From Phycisphaeraceae bacterium (lineage in GTDB: Bacteria; Planctomycetota; Phycisphaerae; Phycisphaerales; UBA1924): 64,000 bases of DNA. The notes under the pieces are model-generated. The model had not been told where the DNA came from and made no database searches. It saw only the letters and a program-made list of their open reading frames with translations. The DNA lies in contig JAHBXL010000018.1 in the NCBI GenBank assembly GCA_019636495.1, positions 1 to 64,000 on the forward strand, read 5' to 3'. Below, piece by piece: positions 34,695 to 42,901 of the stretch. Position 1 is the first letter of the stretch. The number at the start of each line of letters is the position of its first letter. The position numbers and the translations under genes were made by a program.

Positions 34695-36577
34695 CTCCGA
34701 CCCCCGTTGCCCCGAGCGGCTGACCTGGCGCGGCCAATGGGACCCCACACCTGCTCGAGCTCAGGCGGGAGGATCGATTGACCCTCGGGGGTCTTCCGGA
34801 GGTCATCGATGAGGCGCTGCACCTGGTCGATCCGCTCCGGGCTCTGGTGCAGGGCGCGGAGGAGATGCTCCAGGAGGGGCAGCAGGTCCGCAGGCTGGCG
34901 CCCGGGTCCGCCCTCCGGCGAGGATGCGATCTCGCGAAGCTCCTCGAACAGCCGCTCGGGGTCGTCGGCCAGCAGCAGCAGCAGGAACCGCAGGAGGGTG
35001 CGGGAATCCCGAAGCAACTCGCGAAGCAGCCGCTCCTTGCGGTCGGGCGGTGCCCCGGTGAGGGGCAGGTTGAGCACAAACTGTGAGGCACGCTCGATCT
35101 CGCCCACCTGCGCCGTAATGGTGAAGGACACGAATGACGAGATGGAGTCGGGCGCGTGCGGGCCGAAGCTCAGGGCAGTCCGGACGCCGGCGGCGACGGG
35201 CTTCGCGTCCGCGGCCGGGAGCATCACCGGCCGGCACCGAGCGGCGGTGCCAGCGGGGAGATCGATTGAAACGCCCGGTTCGATCAGCGTCACCACGCCC
35301 GCGCCACCCGGCGCGGGCTCGATGCGCGCACGCAGTCCACTGGCGACCAGCATGCAACGGACGGCCTCGATGAGAGCTTCGGCCTTCTCGAGGTCAGGGT
35401 CGGGCGCGACTGCCTCTGCCGGCGGCTCGAACTCCGTGAGCATGGTCCGCAGATTGGCCGTTTCGGCGTTCAGGCTGATGGCGGCGTCGATGCCCAGCTT
35501 CGACTTCTTGCCGACGAGTTCGACCAGGAACTCGACGTTCGCGGAGAAGGCGGCCGTGGTGGCATTGGCGGAGCCGGTCCAAACGTGGGCGTCCCACCCC
35601 GCGTCAACTACGTACGCCTTCGCGTGGAGCCCTGAGAGCGGGTGCTCGCCTTCGGGATTGTCGCTGCCGGTGCATTCCAGCGTCTCCACCCCGTCGTCGA
35701 GGGTGAAGCACTTCCACCTCGCGAGCACCGACGGTGGCATGGCCCGCAGCTCCTCCGCGCGGCCGACCAGGTACCCCTCTGAGCAAAGCGACGCGAGCCG
35801 GTCCAGCAGATCAGCGCTGAGGAATGGCGAGACCACCAGCAGCCGGTCGATCCGGTCGAATGGCAGCGAGCGGCGCGGAGTCAAGCCCAAGGGGCAAAAC
35901 CGAACCTCCTCAACGAACTCGGGCAGCTCCCATTTCACGCGCCGCAGCTCATCGGCGACGCGCGCCGTGTCCTCGCTAGTGTTCGACGATAGCGACTCCC
36001 GCCGCGTCGCGAGGCCGGGCAGCGCGGCGATGAACTCCGACAGTGGGCGGTTCTCGCCGAAGCCGTTCTGTCGATCGACGAGCTCGCCATCGAGCCGGAG
36101 CACCGTGTCCCACGACCGGTCGAAGGTGAGGTTCCGGGAGAGGCACAGCATGCGGTACTGGACGGCGCCGCCTGGGCCGACGAACCTGACAGCCCAGACC
36201 TTGGGATGGAACGCGGCCTGCCGGCCCGCCTCAGCCGCGGGCGCAGCCACTTCGACAACCGACTGCTCCAGGTAGCCGAGAAGCCGCTGGTTGGCCGGCG
36301 GCACCTTGATCTGCCCGGCCTGGCAGTAGATGTGGACGCGGTCGGCGCAGCGACGGAGAGACTCGAGCAGCGCCAGCGGGTCCGCGGTGGCACCCGAGGG
36401 ATCGGCCGCCAACCGGCCCTGGTCGTCCTGCCAGTCGAACATCGCAAACGCCAGCGGCGTCGTGAGCAGAGCGACGAGGTCGAGGGAGAACGTCGTCCCC
36501 ACAGCGCAATCGAAGCGGAAGCCGTCGGGCGGCCGCAGGGAGGACAGGAGCAGCTGGCGGCCGCGAGGGTTAAGCAC
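34691..36577 (-). CDS. Phospholipase D-like protein of the helicase operon
   Basis: About 628 residues with two PLD-type motifs: AFHPKVWAVRF...LSRNLTFDRSWD near residue 130, and LHAKAYVVD...WTGSANATTAAFS near residue 320. The HxK and downstream N of each half are present. PLD-fold proteins act as nucleases or phospholipases. The C-terminal third is helical. GTG 36,577 overlaps the DUF6361 stop by 8 nt; an ATG-like extension to 36,610 is less likely. Confidence 0.82.
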   Translation of the reverse strand: MLNPRGRQLLLSSLRPPDGFRFDCAVGTTFSLDLVALLTTPLAFAMFDWQDDQGRLAADPSGATADPLALLESLRRCADRVHIYCQAGQIKVPPANQRLLGYLEQSVVEVAAPAAEAGRQAAFHPKVWAVRFVGPGGAVQYRMLCLSRNLTFDRSWDTVLRLDGELVDRQNGFGENRPLSEFIAALPGLATRRESLSSNTSEDTARVADELRRVKWELPEFVEEVRFCPLGLTPRRSLPFDRIDRLLVVSPFLSADLLDRLASLCSEGYLVGRAEELRAMPPSVLARWKCFTLDDGVETLECTGSDNPEGEHPLSGLHAKAYVVDAGWDAHVWTGSANATTAAFSANVEFLVELVGKKSKLGIDAAISLNAETANLRTMLTEFEPPAEAVAPDPDLEKAEALIEAVRCMLVASGLRARIEPAPGGAGVVTLIEPGVSIDLPAGTAARCRPVMLPAADAKPVAAGVRTALSFGPHAPDSISSFVSFTITAQVGEIERASQFVLNLPLTGAPPDRKERLLRELLRDSRTLLRFLLLLLADDPERLFEELREIASSPEGGPGRQPADLLPLLEHLLRALHQSPERIDQVQRLIDDLRKTPEGQSILPPELEQVWGPIGRARSAARGNGGRR

Positions 36578-37805
36578 GGACGCCCCCCGCCTCGTCCTTC
36601 CGTAGCCCACGAATGATGTCGTTCACGATGATTTGAGCGGGACGCCAGCGGTAGTCCATGCGGAACGCCTCCGCGTCCCCTTGCCAACGGTCCCGGCCGC
36701 GCTGGTTTTCGGGCCGAAGCCGTGCCCGGCCACCCTTGAGCTGCAGCTCCCGCTTCCTGATCGCCTCCGAGACCGCGGCGTCATTCCAGACCCGCTCTCC
36801 CTCCGCGGCACGCAGAGCTGTCTTGATCCACCGCTCAGCGAAGTCGTATGTCGCCGGCGAGAGCCGCGGGTTCATCGTGCGGACGTGCGCCCAGAACGCG
36901 TCAACGTCCCACTTGGCGAGCACGTCGGCGTCGTCCTCGAGCTCCGCCTGCCAGCTTGCGAGCGAGTCGTCGATGGCCGCCACCAGCTCTGCATTCCCCT
37001 TCATGGCCGCGATCATGCGGGCGTAGGTCAGCGGCCCGCCCCAGGCGCACAGAGAGAAGAGCCGCGCGTGCTCCACAACCGCTTTGAGCGCGGGCGGCAG
37101 CATCGCCACGACTTCCTCCGCCCAGGCGAAGCGCTCGCTCAGCTCCCCGGTCGAACGGTTGACCACGTAGGCCAGCATCGACTCTGGGTACGAGGCGCAG
37201 ATACGCTCCCGCAGGAACTCCGCCTCGGTCTTCGTCAGGTCGAGCGACGCACGCTCGAACAGGTCGTCGGGGGCGGGCGGGAGGCCGGGGTGCCAATGCC
37301 GGGCGACGGCGCCGACGGGCTCGCCGTCATCTGTCCTAGCGACCCGTCGCCCATTCTCGCCGCGGAGCACACGCTTCAGATACTGGTCGATCGAGCCTGG
37401 GAACAGACGGATGCCCCATTGGTGCAGCCCGCGCCAGTAGACGCTGCTGGGCATGCGTTTAAGCTTCCCCTGAGCTTCGCGGCCGATGATCCCGCCTTGC
37501 TCCTCTCCCCCGTTGAGGAGCGACTGGATGAGCCGGGCCTCCCGCCTCCTGAGCTTGGCTGCAAGTTCCTCGACGGACTGCGGCCCGCTCTTGAAGTCGG
37601 ACGCGAGCCACGGCACGAACAGGAAGTACCTGGCCCTGGTCTGGATCGTCGAGGTGCCGGGGAACAGGTAGTCCGCGAAACCGTCCCGGATGGGGGCAAA
37701 CCCGAGCTCGTCGACGGTGCTCTTCTCCCGGAACAGATCGATCACCTGCATCGCCTGCTGGCGGTCAGATTCGGCGAAGTCGAGCCATGAGAAGGCAGAC
37801 GGCAT
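36570..37805 (-). CDS. DUF6361-family protein, first gene of the helicase operon
   Basis: 411 residues beginning SAFSWLDFAESDRQQAMQVI, then DELGFAPIRDGFADYLFPGT and RARYFLFVPWL, the recognisable start of the DUF6361 family. Later parts are helical and Trp/Arg-rich (VYWRGLHQWGIRLFPGSI). No catalytic site is known. In this locus it is first in an operon with PLD and helicase genes, so it may be the sensor or DNA-targeting partner; this is inference. Confidence 0.8.
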   Translation of the reverse strand: MPSAFSWLDFAESDRQQAMQVIDLFREKSTVDELGFAPIRDGFADYLFPGTSTIQTRARYFLFVPWLASDFKSGPQSVEELAAKLRRREARLIQSLLNGGEEQGGIIGREAQGKLKRMPSSVYWRGLHQWGIRLFPGSIDQYLKRVLRGENGRRVARTDDGEPVGAVARHWHPGLPPAPDDLFERASLDLTKTEAEFLRERICASYPESMLAYVVNRSTGELSERFAWAEEVVAMLPPALKAVVEHARLFSLCAWGGPLTYARMIAAMKGNAELVAAIDDSLASWQAELEDDADVLAKWDVDAFWAHVRTMNPRLSPATYDFAERWIKTALRAAEGERVWNDAAVSEAIRKRELQLKGGRARLRPENQRGRDRWQGDAEAFRMDYRWRPAQIIVNDIIRGLRKDEAGGVRA

Positions 37806-37885
37806 CTACAGACGGTCCCGGGGGGGTAAATCGGGGCGGGGTGGGGCCAATGGTATTGATTTCTGGCCCGGATGACGCCCCTTCC

Positions 37886-37901
37886 CGGGTCCGAGGACCC
37901 G
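37886..37901. promoter_or_regulatory. Inverted repeat upstream of the DUF6361 operon
   Basis: CGGGTCC GA GGACCCG is a perfect 7+2+7 repeat about 80 bp upstream of the DUF6361 start. It may be an operator. The surrounding 37,806-38,022 is otherwise G/C-run rich with no gene seen. Confidence 0.45.
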
Positions 37902-38022
37902 CCCGGGGGGGTACCGTGACGCGACCGACCCGATCCGTCGCGCGTCAACCCGTCATTTCCCTGGAAAACCGGCCATTAGGGAGAGAGAAACCGTTCGCCG
38001 GGGTTGTGGATACGGAGCTTCA

Positions 38023-38049
38023 AGGGCCGCGTCCAAGCGACGCGGCCCT
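38023..38049. terminator. Strong hairpin between two minus-strand operons
   Basis: AGGGCCGCGTC and GACGCGGCCCT form a perfect 11-bp stem with a 5-nt loop. It lies downstream of the ImmA-type gene and upstream of the DUF6361 operon. The plus-strand side is followed by ATTCGTTT; the minus side has no U tract. The rest of 38,050-38,339 shows no supported gene. Confidence 0.6.
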
Positions 38050-38339
38050 ATTCGTTTACGGCGACCGTCAGAACGGCGGGGCCGGAGCTCGCCAGATCCA
38101 CGCGAGAATTTCGAGGGTTCCGGACGAGGCCGAACTCAGGCCGGCGCTCTCGGGTTCGTGCCCTCGGCCAAGGGCGGCAGCCGAAACGCCTGCGTAACGA
38201 CGTCTGTGGGCGCCAAACTCTCGGCTCTCGGCAGAGAGTCGTGGGTCTGGTTTACAGGATGGTTGCCGACAGACCCATGGAAGCCGTTCGGTTCGCAACT
38301 GTTCCCCGAGTCGCCGAAGGAACTCCTTGGCCACGCCGA

Positions 38340-39122
38340 CTACTCCAACCAGATCATGCTCAGCACTGCCCCGGTTTGGCCGAGAGGGATTGCCGCCTCG
38401 ATGGCATCCTCGGCAAACTCTGGATACCGCTCGGCCCATTCGCTCATGCTGACATCCTGGACCTCCTCGCAATCGAGCGTTCCCGCGAAGTACTTCCCAG
38501 CCAAGGTGCGGTTCGACACCGGCGCTCCCGCCTTGATCCAAAGCGACCCGTTCAGCTCCTTGCTCGCTCGCCACCACTTGATCCGGCCGGCCTCGGCCAT
38601 GACCATCACGCAGTGCTCGTCGCTGAGCTCAACGTAGCGGACGGCGGTAGCGGTCCGAGAGGTGCGGTACACGCCGGCGAGCCCGTTGATGGTGTCCGCG
38701 GTCGGGGTTCGGCCCGCCATCGCGGGCTTGAACAAGGCCTGCGGCATCAGCAGTTCAGAGGCAAACACGTTTGCTTCGATCTCAAGATTGCTCCCTTTGT
38801 AGTCGGCGCGCATGTCCTCCGACGTGCAGGCGACGACCTGGGATTCCTTCTCGTGCAGCCTCCAGTGGCCGATCTCGTGCGCCACAGCGAACCGCTTGCG
38901 CCCGACTTGGGGGATGTCCTGCTTTACGCGGATGATGCCCCGGTTGCCTTTACGGACCAGGCGCGCGTCCGCCGAGTCCAGCTTCGCCTCGAGCACGACG
39001 ACGCCCATCGCCATCGCCAGGTCTTCCAGGACCAGGTCCGCCGGCGTCTGGAAGCCGTAGAGCTTCCACACGCGTTTGGCCTCACCGACGGCGAAGGCTC
39101 GTCGGAGGTCAGGGTTGGACAT
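38340..39122 (-). CDS. ImmA/IrrE-family zinc metallopeptidase
   Basis: 260 residues. The zinc motif AVAHEIGHWRLHE (about residue 80) is the HExxH of the family, and IEANVFASELLMP supplies the third ligand Glu. A C-terminal DUF-like domain with Trp (KWWRAS, GSLWIKAG) follows. Such peptidases cleave repressors or anti-sigma proteins in mobile elements and defence loci. It ends an operon with a sigma-like protein and a small helical protein, so a protease-triggered switch is plausible. Confidence 0.88.
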   Translation of the reverse strand: MSNPDLRRAFAVGEAKRVWKLYGFQTPADLVLEDLAMAMGVVVLEAKLDSADARLVRKGNRGIIRVKQDIPQVGRKRFAVAHEIGHWRLHEKESQVVACTSEDMRADYKGSNLEIEANVFASELLMPQALFKPAMAGRTPTADTINGLAGVYRTSRTATAVRYVELSDEHCVMVMAEAGRIKWWRASKELNGSLWIKAGAPVSNRTLAGKYFAGTLDCEEVQDVSMSEWAERYPEFAEDAIEAAIPLGQTGAVLSMIWLE

Positions 39123-39537
39123 CGCCGCCTCCGGGGTCCAGTTGCTCCAGCCGCTGGATATCTTCGAGAAGGCTCCGCACGTCGTCGTCTGTCGCGGCCT
39201 GTTCGAGCTTCCGGAACAGCACCCCCCGCTGCGCCTGGGGCGCGCACGTGCTGATCATCTGGTGGAGGATCTGGCGTGCGTCCTCCATCGGGCCGAGCGC
39301 GTAGTCGCACAGCTTCTTCGTGATCGTGGCCCGCATCTCCCGGGCCCGCGCGAGCTTCTCTCTCGCCGCGCGGGCGTCTAGCGCGAGCCGCACCGACGCG
39401 ACCGCCTTGGTCATGTCAACACCGGCCCGCTGGAGTTCGGCGTCGAGCTCGCTCATCGACATCTGCGCCACGTCGGGCGCGACGAAGTCGAAGAACCGAT
39501 CCCACGCGAGGTTATCGAATCGTTCCAGCCCGGCCAT
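39109..39537 (-). CDS. Helical protein between sigma-like and ImmA genes, unknown
   Basis: 142 residues, almost all helical and charged: MSMSELDAELQRAGVDM, KAVASVRLALDARAAREKL and a C-terminal LLEDIQRLEQLDPGGGD. It overlaps the sigma-like gene by 26 nt and the peptidase by 14 nt, so it belongs to one operon. It could be the repressor or adaptor substrate of the peptidase; no DNA-binding motif is clear. Confidence 0.7.
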   Translation of the reverse strand: MAGLERFDNLAWDRFFDFVAPDVAQMSMSELDAELQRAGVDMTKAVASVRLALDARAAREKLARAREMRATITKKLCDYALGPMEDARQILHQMISTCAPQAQRGVLFRKLEQAATDDDVRSLLEDIQRLEQLDPGGGDVQP

Positions 39538-40150
39538 GTGGCACCTTCTTGGTTTCGACTCGAAGTGGTTCCAGCTTCCGTGCGAGCCGCTTCTTGAGGT
39601 TGGTGACATCGTCCTCCGTCACGTTCATGAGTTCCGCGATCTCCTTGCGGCCAGTAAACCCGGCGGCAAGGCACTCGAACAACTCGGTCAACTTCGGCTC
39701 GTCCGCCAGCGCCTTGATTGCCTTCTCCTGGAACGCCTTCGCTGCTTCTGCGTCCGCCACCAGCGCGGCGGGGCCGTCTCTTGGCTTTGTTCCTGGGTGC
39801 CAACCGTCGCCGGTCCCATCGAGCTGACCATCGTTCGATGGGAACGCCCGGGACTTGGTGTTCTCTGCATACTTGACCAGGTGGCTGACCTTGCTGTCCA
39901 CCACGCTCTTCAGAAACTCGAGCAGCTCATCCCGGTTTGTTGCCGTGCAGGTCTTGCGGTCATCGTTCAGCACCGACACGATCGCCTCTGAAGCCAGCGA
40001 GTCGGGCCCGTGCCCGTCTGGCATGGATTGGTTGTTTCCTCCCAGTAACCCCCTCCAACGCAACTTCCTCGACTTGAAGATGGCGTACACCGTCAACCTC
40101 TTCAGGAGGTCTTCCCACTCCGCCGCCGTCAAGTTCGGAAGGTCACCCAA
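39512..40150 (-). CDS. Sigma-factor-like regulator
   Basis: About 212 residues. The N-terminus (WEDLLKRLTVYAIFKSRKL) and central ELLEFLKSVVDSKVSHLVK fit region 2, and the C-terminus has FTGRKEIAELMNVTEDDVTNL, a region-4-type helix-turn-helix followed by KKRLARKL. TTG at 40,150 has GGAGG 6 nt upstream and is preferred; GTG at 40,165 is possible. First gene of a three-gene operon divergent from the ubiquitin-like operon. Confidence 0.72.
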   Translation of the reverse strand: MGDLPNLTAAEWEDLLKRLTVYAIFKSRKLRWRGLLGGNNQSMPDGHGPDSLASEAIVSVLNDDRKTCTATNRDELLEFLKSVVDSKVSHLVKYAENTKSRAFPSNDGQLDGTGDGWHPGTKPRDGPAALVADAEAAKAFQEKAIKALADEPKLTELFECLAAGFTGRKEIAELMNVTEDDVTNLKKRLARKLEPLRVETKKVPHGRAGTIR

Positions 40151-40233
40151 TCGACGCCTCCGCACGCCGCACTCGCTCCAGCCGGTGCTCCACGGCTGCC
40201 TCCCCGTCTATCCCTGCCGGGCAGGAGAACATT

Positions 40234-40253
40234 TTTTCCATCGCGATGGAAAA
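40234..40253. promoter_or_regulatory. 20-bp perfect palindrome between divergent operons
   Basis: TTTTCCATCGCGATGGAAAA is a perfect 20-bp palindrome in the 208-bp gap between the sigma-like gene and the Ubl-E2 gene. An adjacent CCTGCC G GGCAGG repeat lies at about 40,213-40,225. It has the form of a dimer operator able to serve both operons. Confidence 0.65.
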
Positions 40254-40358
40254 TCGCCGCCAGATTCCGGCAGGTGAGGGTAGGGGCCGTGCAACACGGG
40301 CTGGCGGGGTGTTCCCGATCAAGCCCGGCTGTACCGGCAACTGTCGGAGTGTCAAGAT

Positions 40359-41030
40359 ATGAGAGTCGAAGACAAGCGGCAAGATCACTGTGGCTGCCAC
40401 GAGGAACACGGCCACGGCCCTCGGTACTGCGTCAACACCGAGGGCAACGAGCACGAGTGGACACGCTCGACCATCACCACCGAAGAGATCGCGGCGCTCG
40501 GTGGATGGGCGGCGAGCCAGGGCGTGATCCAGGTCAACGAGGACAACACGGAGCGCACGCTGGCGCCGGGCGAGGTGGTTGAGCTTCGCCCGGGCCACGC
40601 CTTCTGCCGCCGGGTCCGCTGGAAGCGCGGGTTCACGCGGTCGGAGCGGATCGTGGCGGAGGATGACCTCATGCGTCGCATCTTCCCCGAGATGGAGGTC
40701 CGTGAGGGCTGGCGGCGCATCCCCAAGGTCGCGCTCCCGCCGGGCTGGAACCGCGCCGAGACCGACGTGGCCTTCCAGATCAGCGACGCCTTCCCCGGTG
40801 CCCCACCTTACGGGATCTATGTGCCGGCGGGACTGCGGTACAACGGGCAGATGCCGGCCAACTACACCGAGCCCGCCGGGTCGGCGCCGCCGTTCGCCGG
40901 CGCCTGGGGCATGTTCTCGTGGTCCGTCGCGGACGGCAACGACTGGCGGCCGACCGTCAGCGTCGAGAAGGGGGTCAACCTCCTTCAGTGGGTCCGCGGC
41001 ATGAGCCAGCGCTTCGCGGAGGGAGTCTGA
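40359..41030 (+). CDS. Ubiquitin-like / E2-fold fusion protein (Prok-E2 family E type)
   Basis: 223 residues. A short Cys/His-rich start (C11, C13, H14, H17, H19, C24) may bind zinc. Residues about 37-90 fit a multiubiquitin-type Ubl (ITTEEIAALGGWAASQGVIQV, then VELRPGHAF). Residues about 120-223 match the Prok-E2 family E pattern: LPPGWNRAETDVAFQI, FPGAPPYGIYV, a W.MFSW turn and a C-terminal helix ending SQRFAEGV. No Cys or His occurs in the E2 part, so it lacks a classical catalytic cysteine. It is the first of three genes with a JAMM peptidase and an E1-like enzyme. Confidence 0.8.
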   Translation: MRVEDKRQDHCGCHEEHGHGPRYCVNTEGNEHEWTRSTITTEEIAALGGWAASQGVIQVNEDNTERTLAPGEVVELRPGHAFCRRVRWKRGFTRSERIVAEDDLMRRIFPEMEVREGWRRIPKVALPPGWNRAETDVAFQISDAFPGAPPYGIYVPAGLRYNGQMPANYTEPAGSAPPFAGAWGMFSWSVADGNDWRPTVSVEKGVNLLQWVRGMSQRFAEGV

Positions 41031-41573
41031 ATGAGCGGCCCCACGATCCACATGGCTGGCGGAGTGCTCGCACGGCTCCGCCAGCACCTTTTTCCACGGG
41101 GCGGTTCCTGCGAGGAAGCCGCCTTCCTGTTCGCGCGGGCTCAATCCACCGACGCCGCTCTGGAATTGCACGTATCGGAGGCGCAGCTGATCCCCCCGGA
41201 AGGCTTCGCGTGCCGATCGCCCTTCTACCTAGAGCTCACCGACGAGACGCGCGCCGCGGTGATCAAGCGGGCTCACGACCTCGGCGCTGGGCTGATTGAG
41301 TGCCATTCGCACCCCGGGCAGCGCGGGGCCTGCTTCTCGTGGAGCGACCTCCACGGCTTCGACGAGTTCGTGCCCCACGCCATGTGGCGGCTGAAGGGCA
41401 GGCCGTACGCCGCCATCGTGATGGCGCCCGACTCCTTCGACGCGCTGGTGTGGCGCTCCGCCACGGCTCGCGTCGAGCCGGCGGGGGTGATCGTAACGGA
41501 AACGGGCCGCATCGAGCCCACCGGGCTCACCCACAGCAATTGGAGCGAGATCTATGACCGGCAACCGCTTTGA
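41031..41573 (+). CDS. JAB/JAMM-family peptidase of the ubiquitin-like operon
   Basis: 180 residues starting at the base after the upstream stop codon. The metal site is complete: E28, H92-S-H94-P, S103 and D106, i.e. the E...HxH...SxxD JAMM pattern. In bacterial ubiquitin-like systems such enzymes trim the Ubl precursor or remove it from targets. The gene overlaps the E1-like gene by 20 nt. Confidence 0.9.
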   Translation: MSGPTIHMAGGVLARLRQHLFPRGGSCEEAAFLFARAQSTDAALELHVSEAQLIPPEGFACRSPFYLELTDETRAAVIKRAHDLGAGLIECHSHPGQRGACFSWSDLHGFDEFVPHAMWRLKGRPYAAIVMAPDSFDALVWRSATARVEPAGVIVTETGRIEPTGLTHSNWSEIYDRQPL

Positions 41574-42417
41574 CCGTCAGATGCTTCTCTTTGGGGCCGA
41601 AGGCCAGTCGCGGCTCCGGGCCGCGAAGGTCGCCGTGATCGGCGCGGGGGGCACTGGCTGCTTCATCATCGCCCAACTCGCCCTGCTGGGGGTTGGCGAG
41701 CTCGTATCGGTGGACGCTGACCAGGCGGACATCACGACGCGCAACCGCCACCTCTGCGTCCGCCACGGCGACCCGATTCCAGGAACGTTCAAGGTGGAGG
41801 CCGCCGCCAGGATGGTGCGGGAGTTTGATCCCGACATCCGGTTCAGCCCGGTGCCCCTCAGCCTGATGACGCCAGAGGGGTTCGAGGCAGTCAAGTCCGC
41901 CGACTACGTGTTCGGCTGCGTCGATCGTGAAGGCGTCCGGTTGGTGCTCACCGAGCTCTGCGCCGCCTACGCCAAGCCGTACATCGATGTGGCAACCGGC
42001 GTCGAGCCGGGCACCCCGCCGCAGTACGGCGGCACCGTCTGCTGCTCCGTCGGCGGTGGCGGGTGCCTCGTGTGCATGGGCGAGCTTGATGTGGAGGAGG
42101 CGGTGCGCGACATGGAGACCCCCGATCAGCAGCGGGACCGCGAAGCCATCTACGGCGTTGCGGCGTCGGCGCTGGGCGGGCGCGGGCCGTCGGTGGTCTC
42201 GATCAACGGCGTGGTCTCGTCGCTGGCGGTGACCGAATTCATGAAGCTGTGCACGGGGTTGGGCATGCCGGCGCCGCTCCTGAGGTACGACGGCCGCGCA
42301 GCGCGAGTCAGCATCCGCGCGGAGGGACCGAAGCCCGACTGCTACTACTGCAAAGCCGTCTGGGGGTCCGGGAGCGGAGCCGATGTGGAGCGGTACTTGC
42401 TGAAGCCGAGGCGTTGA
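41554..42417 (+). CDS. E1-like ThiF/HesA-family activating enzyme
   Basis: 287 residues with the Rossmann motif VIGAGGTG (residues 28-35), the acidic strand end VSVDADQAD, and the R/N segment that binds ATP and Mg. Two CxxC pairs (in CCSVGGGGCLVCMG and CYYC) fit a structural zinc site. It should adenylate the C-terminus of the Ubl. A single Rossmann half and no separate E2 thioester partner suggest a simplified route. Confidence 0.9.
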   Translation: MTGNRFDRQMLLFGAEGQSRLRAAKVAVIGAGGTGCFIIAQLALLGVGELVSVDADQADITTRNRHLCVRHGDPIPGTFKVEAAARMVREFDPDIRFSPVPLSLMTPEGFEAVKSADYVFGCVDREGVRLVLTELCAAYAKPYIDVATGVEPGTPPQYGGTVCCSVGGGGCLVCMGELDVEEAVRDMETPDQQRDREAIYGVAASALGGRGPSVVSINGVVSSLAVTEFMKLCTGLGMPAPLLRYDGRAARVSIRAEGPKPDCYYCKAVWGSGSGADVERYLLKPRR

Positions 42418-42644
42418 CGGAAAGTTCGCTGGCGAGCAGCCGAGGCCGCTCGCCGCGTACCATCTGCCTGGCCGAGCTCCGACTCGCCCCCCGCCTGGCC
42501 AGTGGCCAGCGTCGGCAAGGGAGAATGCCGCGCGTGGACACCGACGATCGCTTCCTCTGGGATACCAGGCGTATGCCCGGACGAGGGGCGCGCGGACCCA
42601 CGCCGCGATAGCGACTTTTTTCACCAAGCGCGCGACGATTTGAC

Positions 42645-42677
42645 TGGTGCACCAGAGTGGTGTATCTTGGTGCACCA
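42645..42677. promoter_or_regulatory. Twin TGGTGCACCA palindromes, RHH operator
   Basis: The same 10-bp perfect palindrome occurs at 42,645-42,654 and 42,668-42,677, with centres 23 bp apart. The second covers the A of the start codon of the ribbon-helix-helix gene. This is the layout of an autorepressed operator. Confidence 0.75.
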
Positions 42678-42901
42678 TGCCACGGAAACGGTCGACCAAA
42701 AAAGGGGCGAAGCGATCGGCGAAGGCCGGGATGGTCCGAGTTTCGGTTGGTTTTCAGAGGCCGGATTACGCTGAGCTAGAGATCGTCGCTCGCGACAAGC
42801 GCGTCTCTGTCGCATGGGTGGTTCGGGATGCCGTGAGCGGGTATCTGACAGCCAGATCGCCTCTCTTCCGAGCCTCGCCGAACCCCGAGGAGAGCGCGTG
42901 A
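42677..42901 (+). CDS. Ribbon-helix-helix regulator of the restriction-modification cluster
   Basis: 74 residues. A basic N-terminal arm (KRSTKKGAKRSAK) precedes the ribbon (MVRVSVGFQRPDYAELEIVA) and two helices (KRVSVAWVVRDAVSGYLTA), the RHH fold of CopG-type repressors. The start codon lies in the second of two palindromes, so it likely represses itself. Its stop codon overlaps the first methyltransferase start by 4 nt, so it can act as the control gene of the cluster. Confidence 0.8.
   Translation: MPRKRSTKKGAKRSAKAGMVRVSVGFQRPDYAELEIVARDKRVSVAWVVRDAVSGYLTARSPLFRASPNPEESA

Noticed and set aside
31425..37805. DISARM assignment for the helicase-PLD operon
   Set aside because: DISARM also needs a DUF1998 gene and usually a DNA methylase; neither is in the operon, and DUF6361 is not a DISARM component.
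40359..42417. CBASS or canonical Bil assignment for the ubiquitin-like operon
   Set aside because: No cyclic-oligonucleotide synthase or effector is adjacent (CBASS), and there is no separate E2 with a catalytic cysteine (Bil).
42677..42901. Antitoxin of a toxin-antitoxin pair
   Set aside because: The RHH protein is followed directly by a methyltransferase and no small toxin gene is present; control of the restriction-modification cluster fits better.
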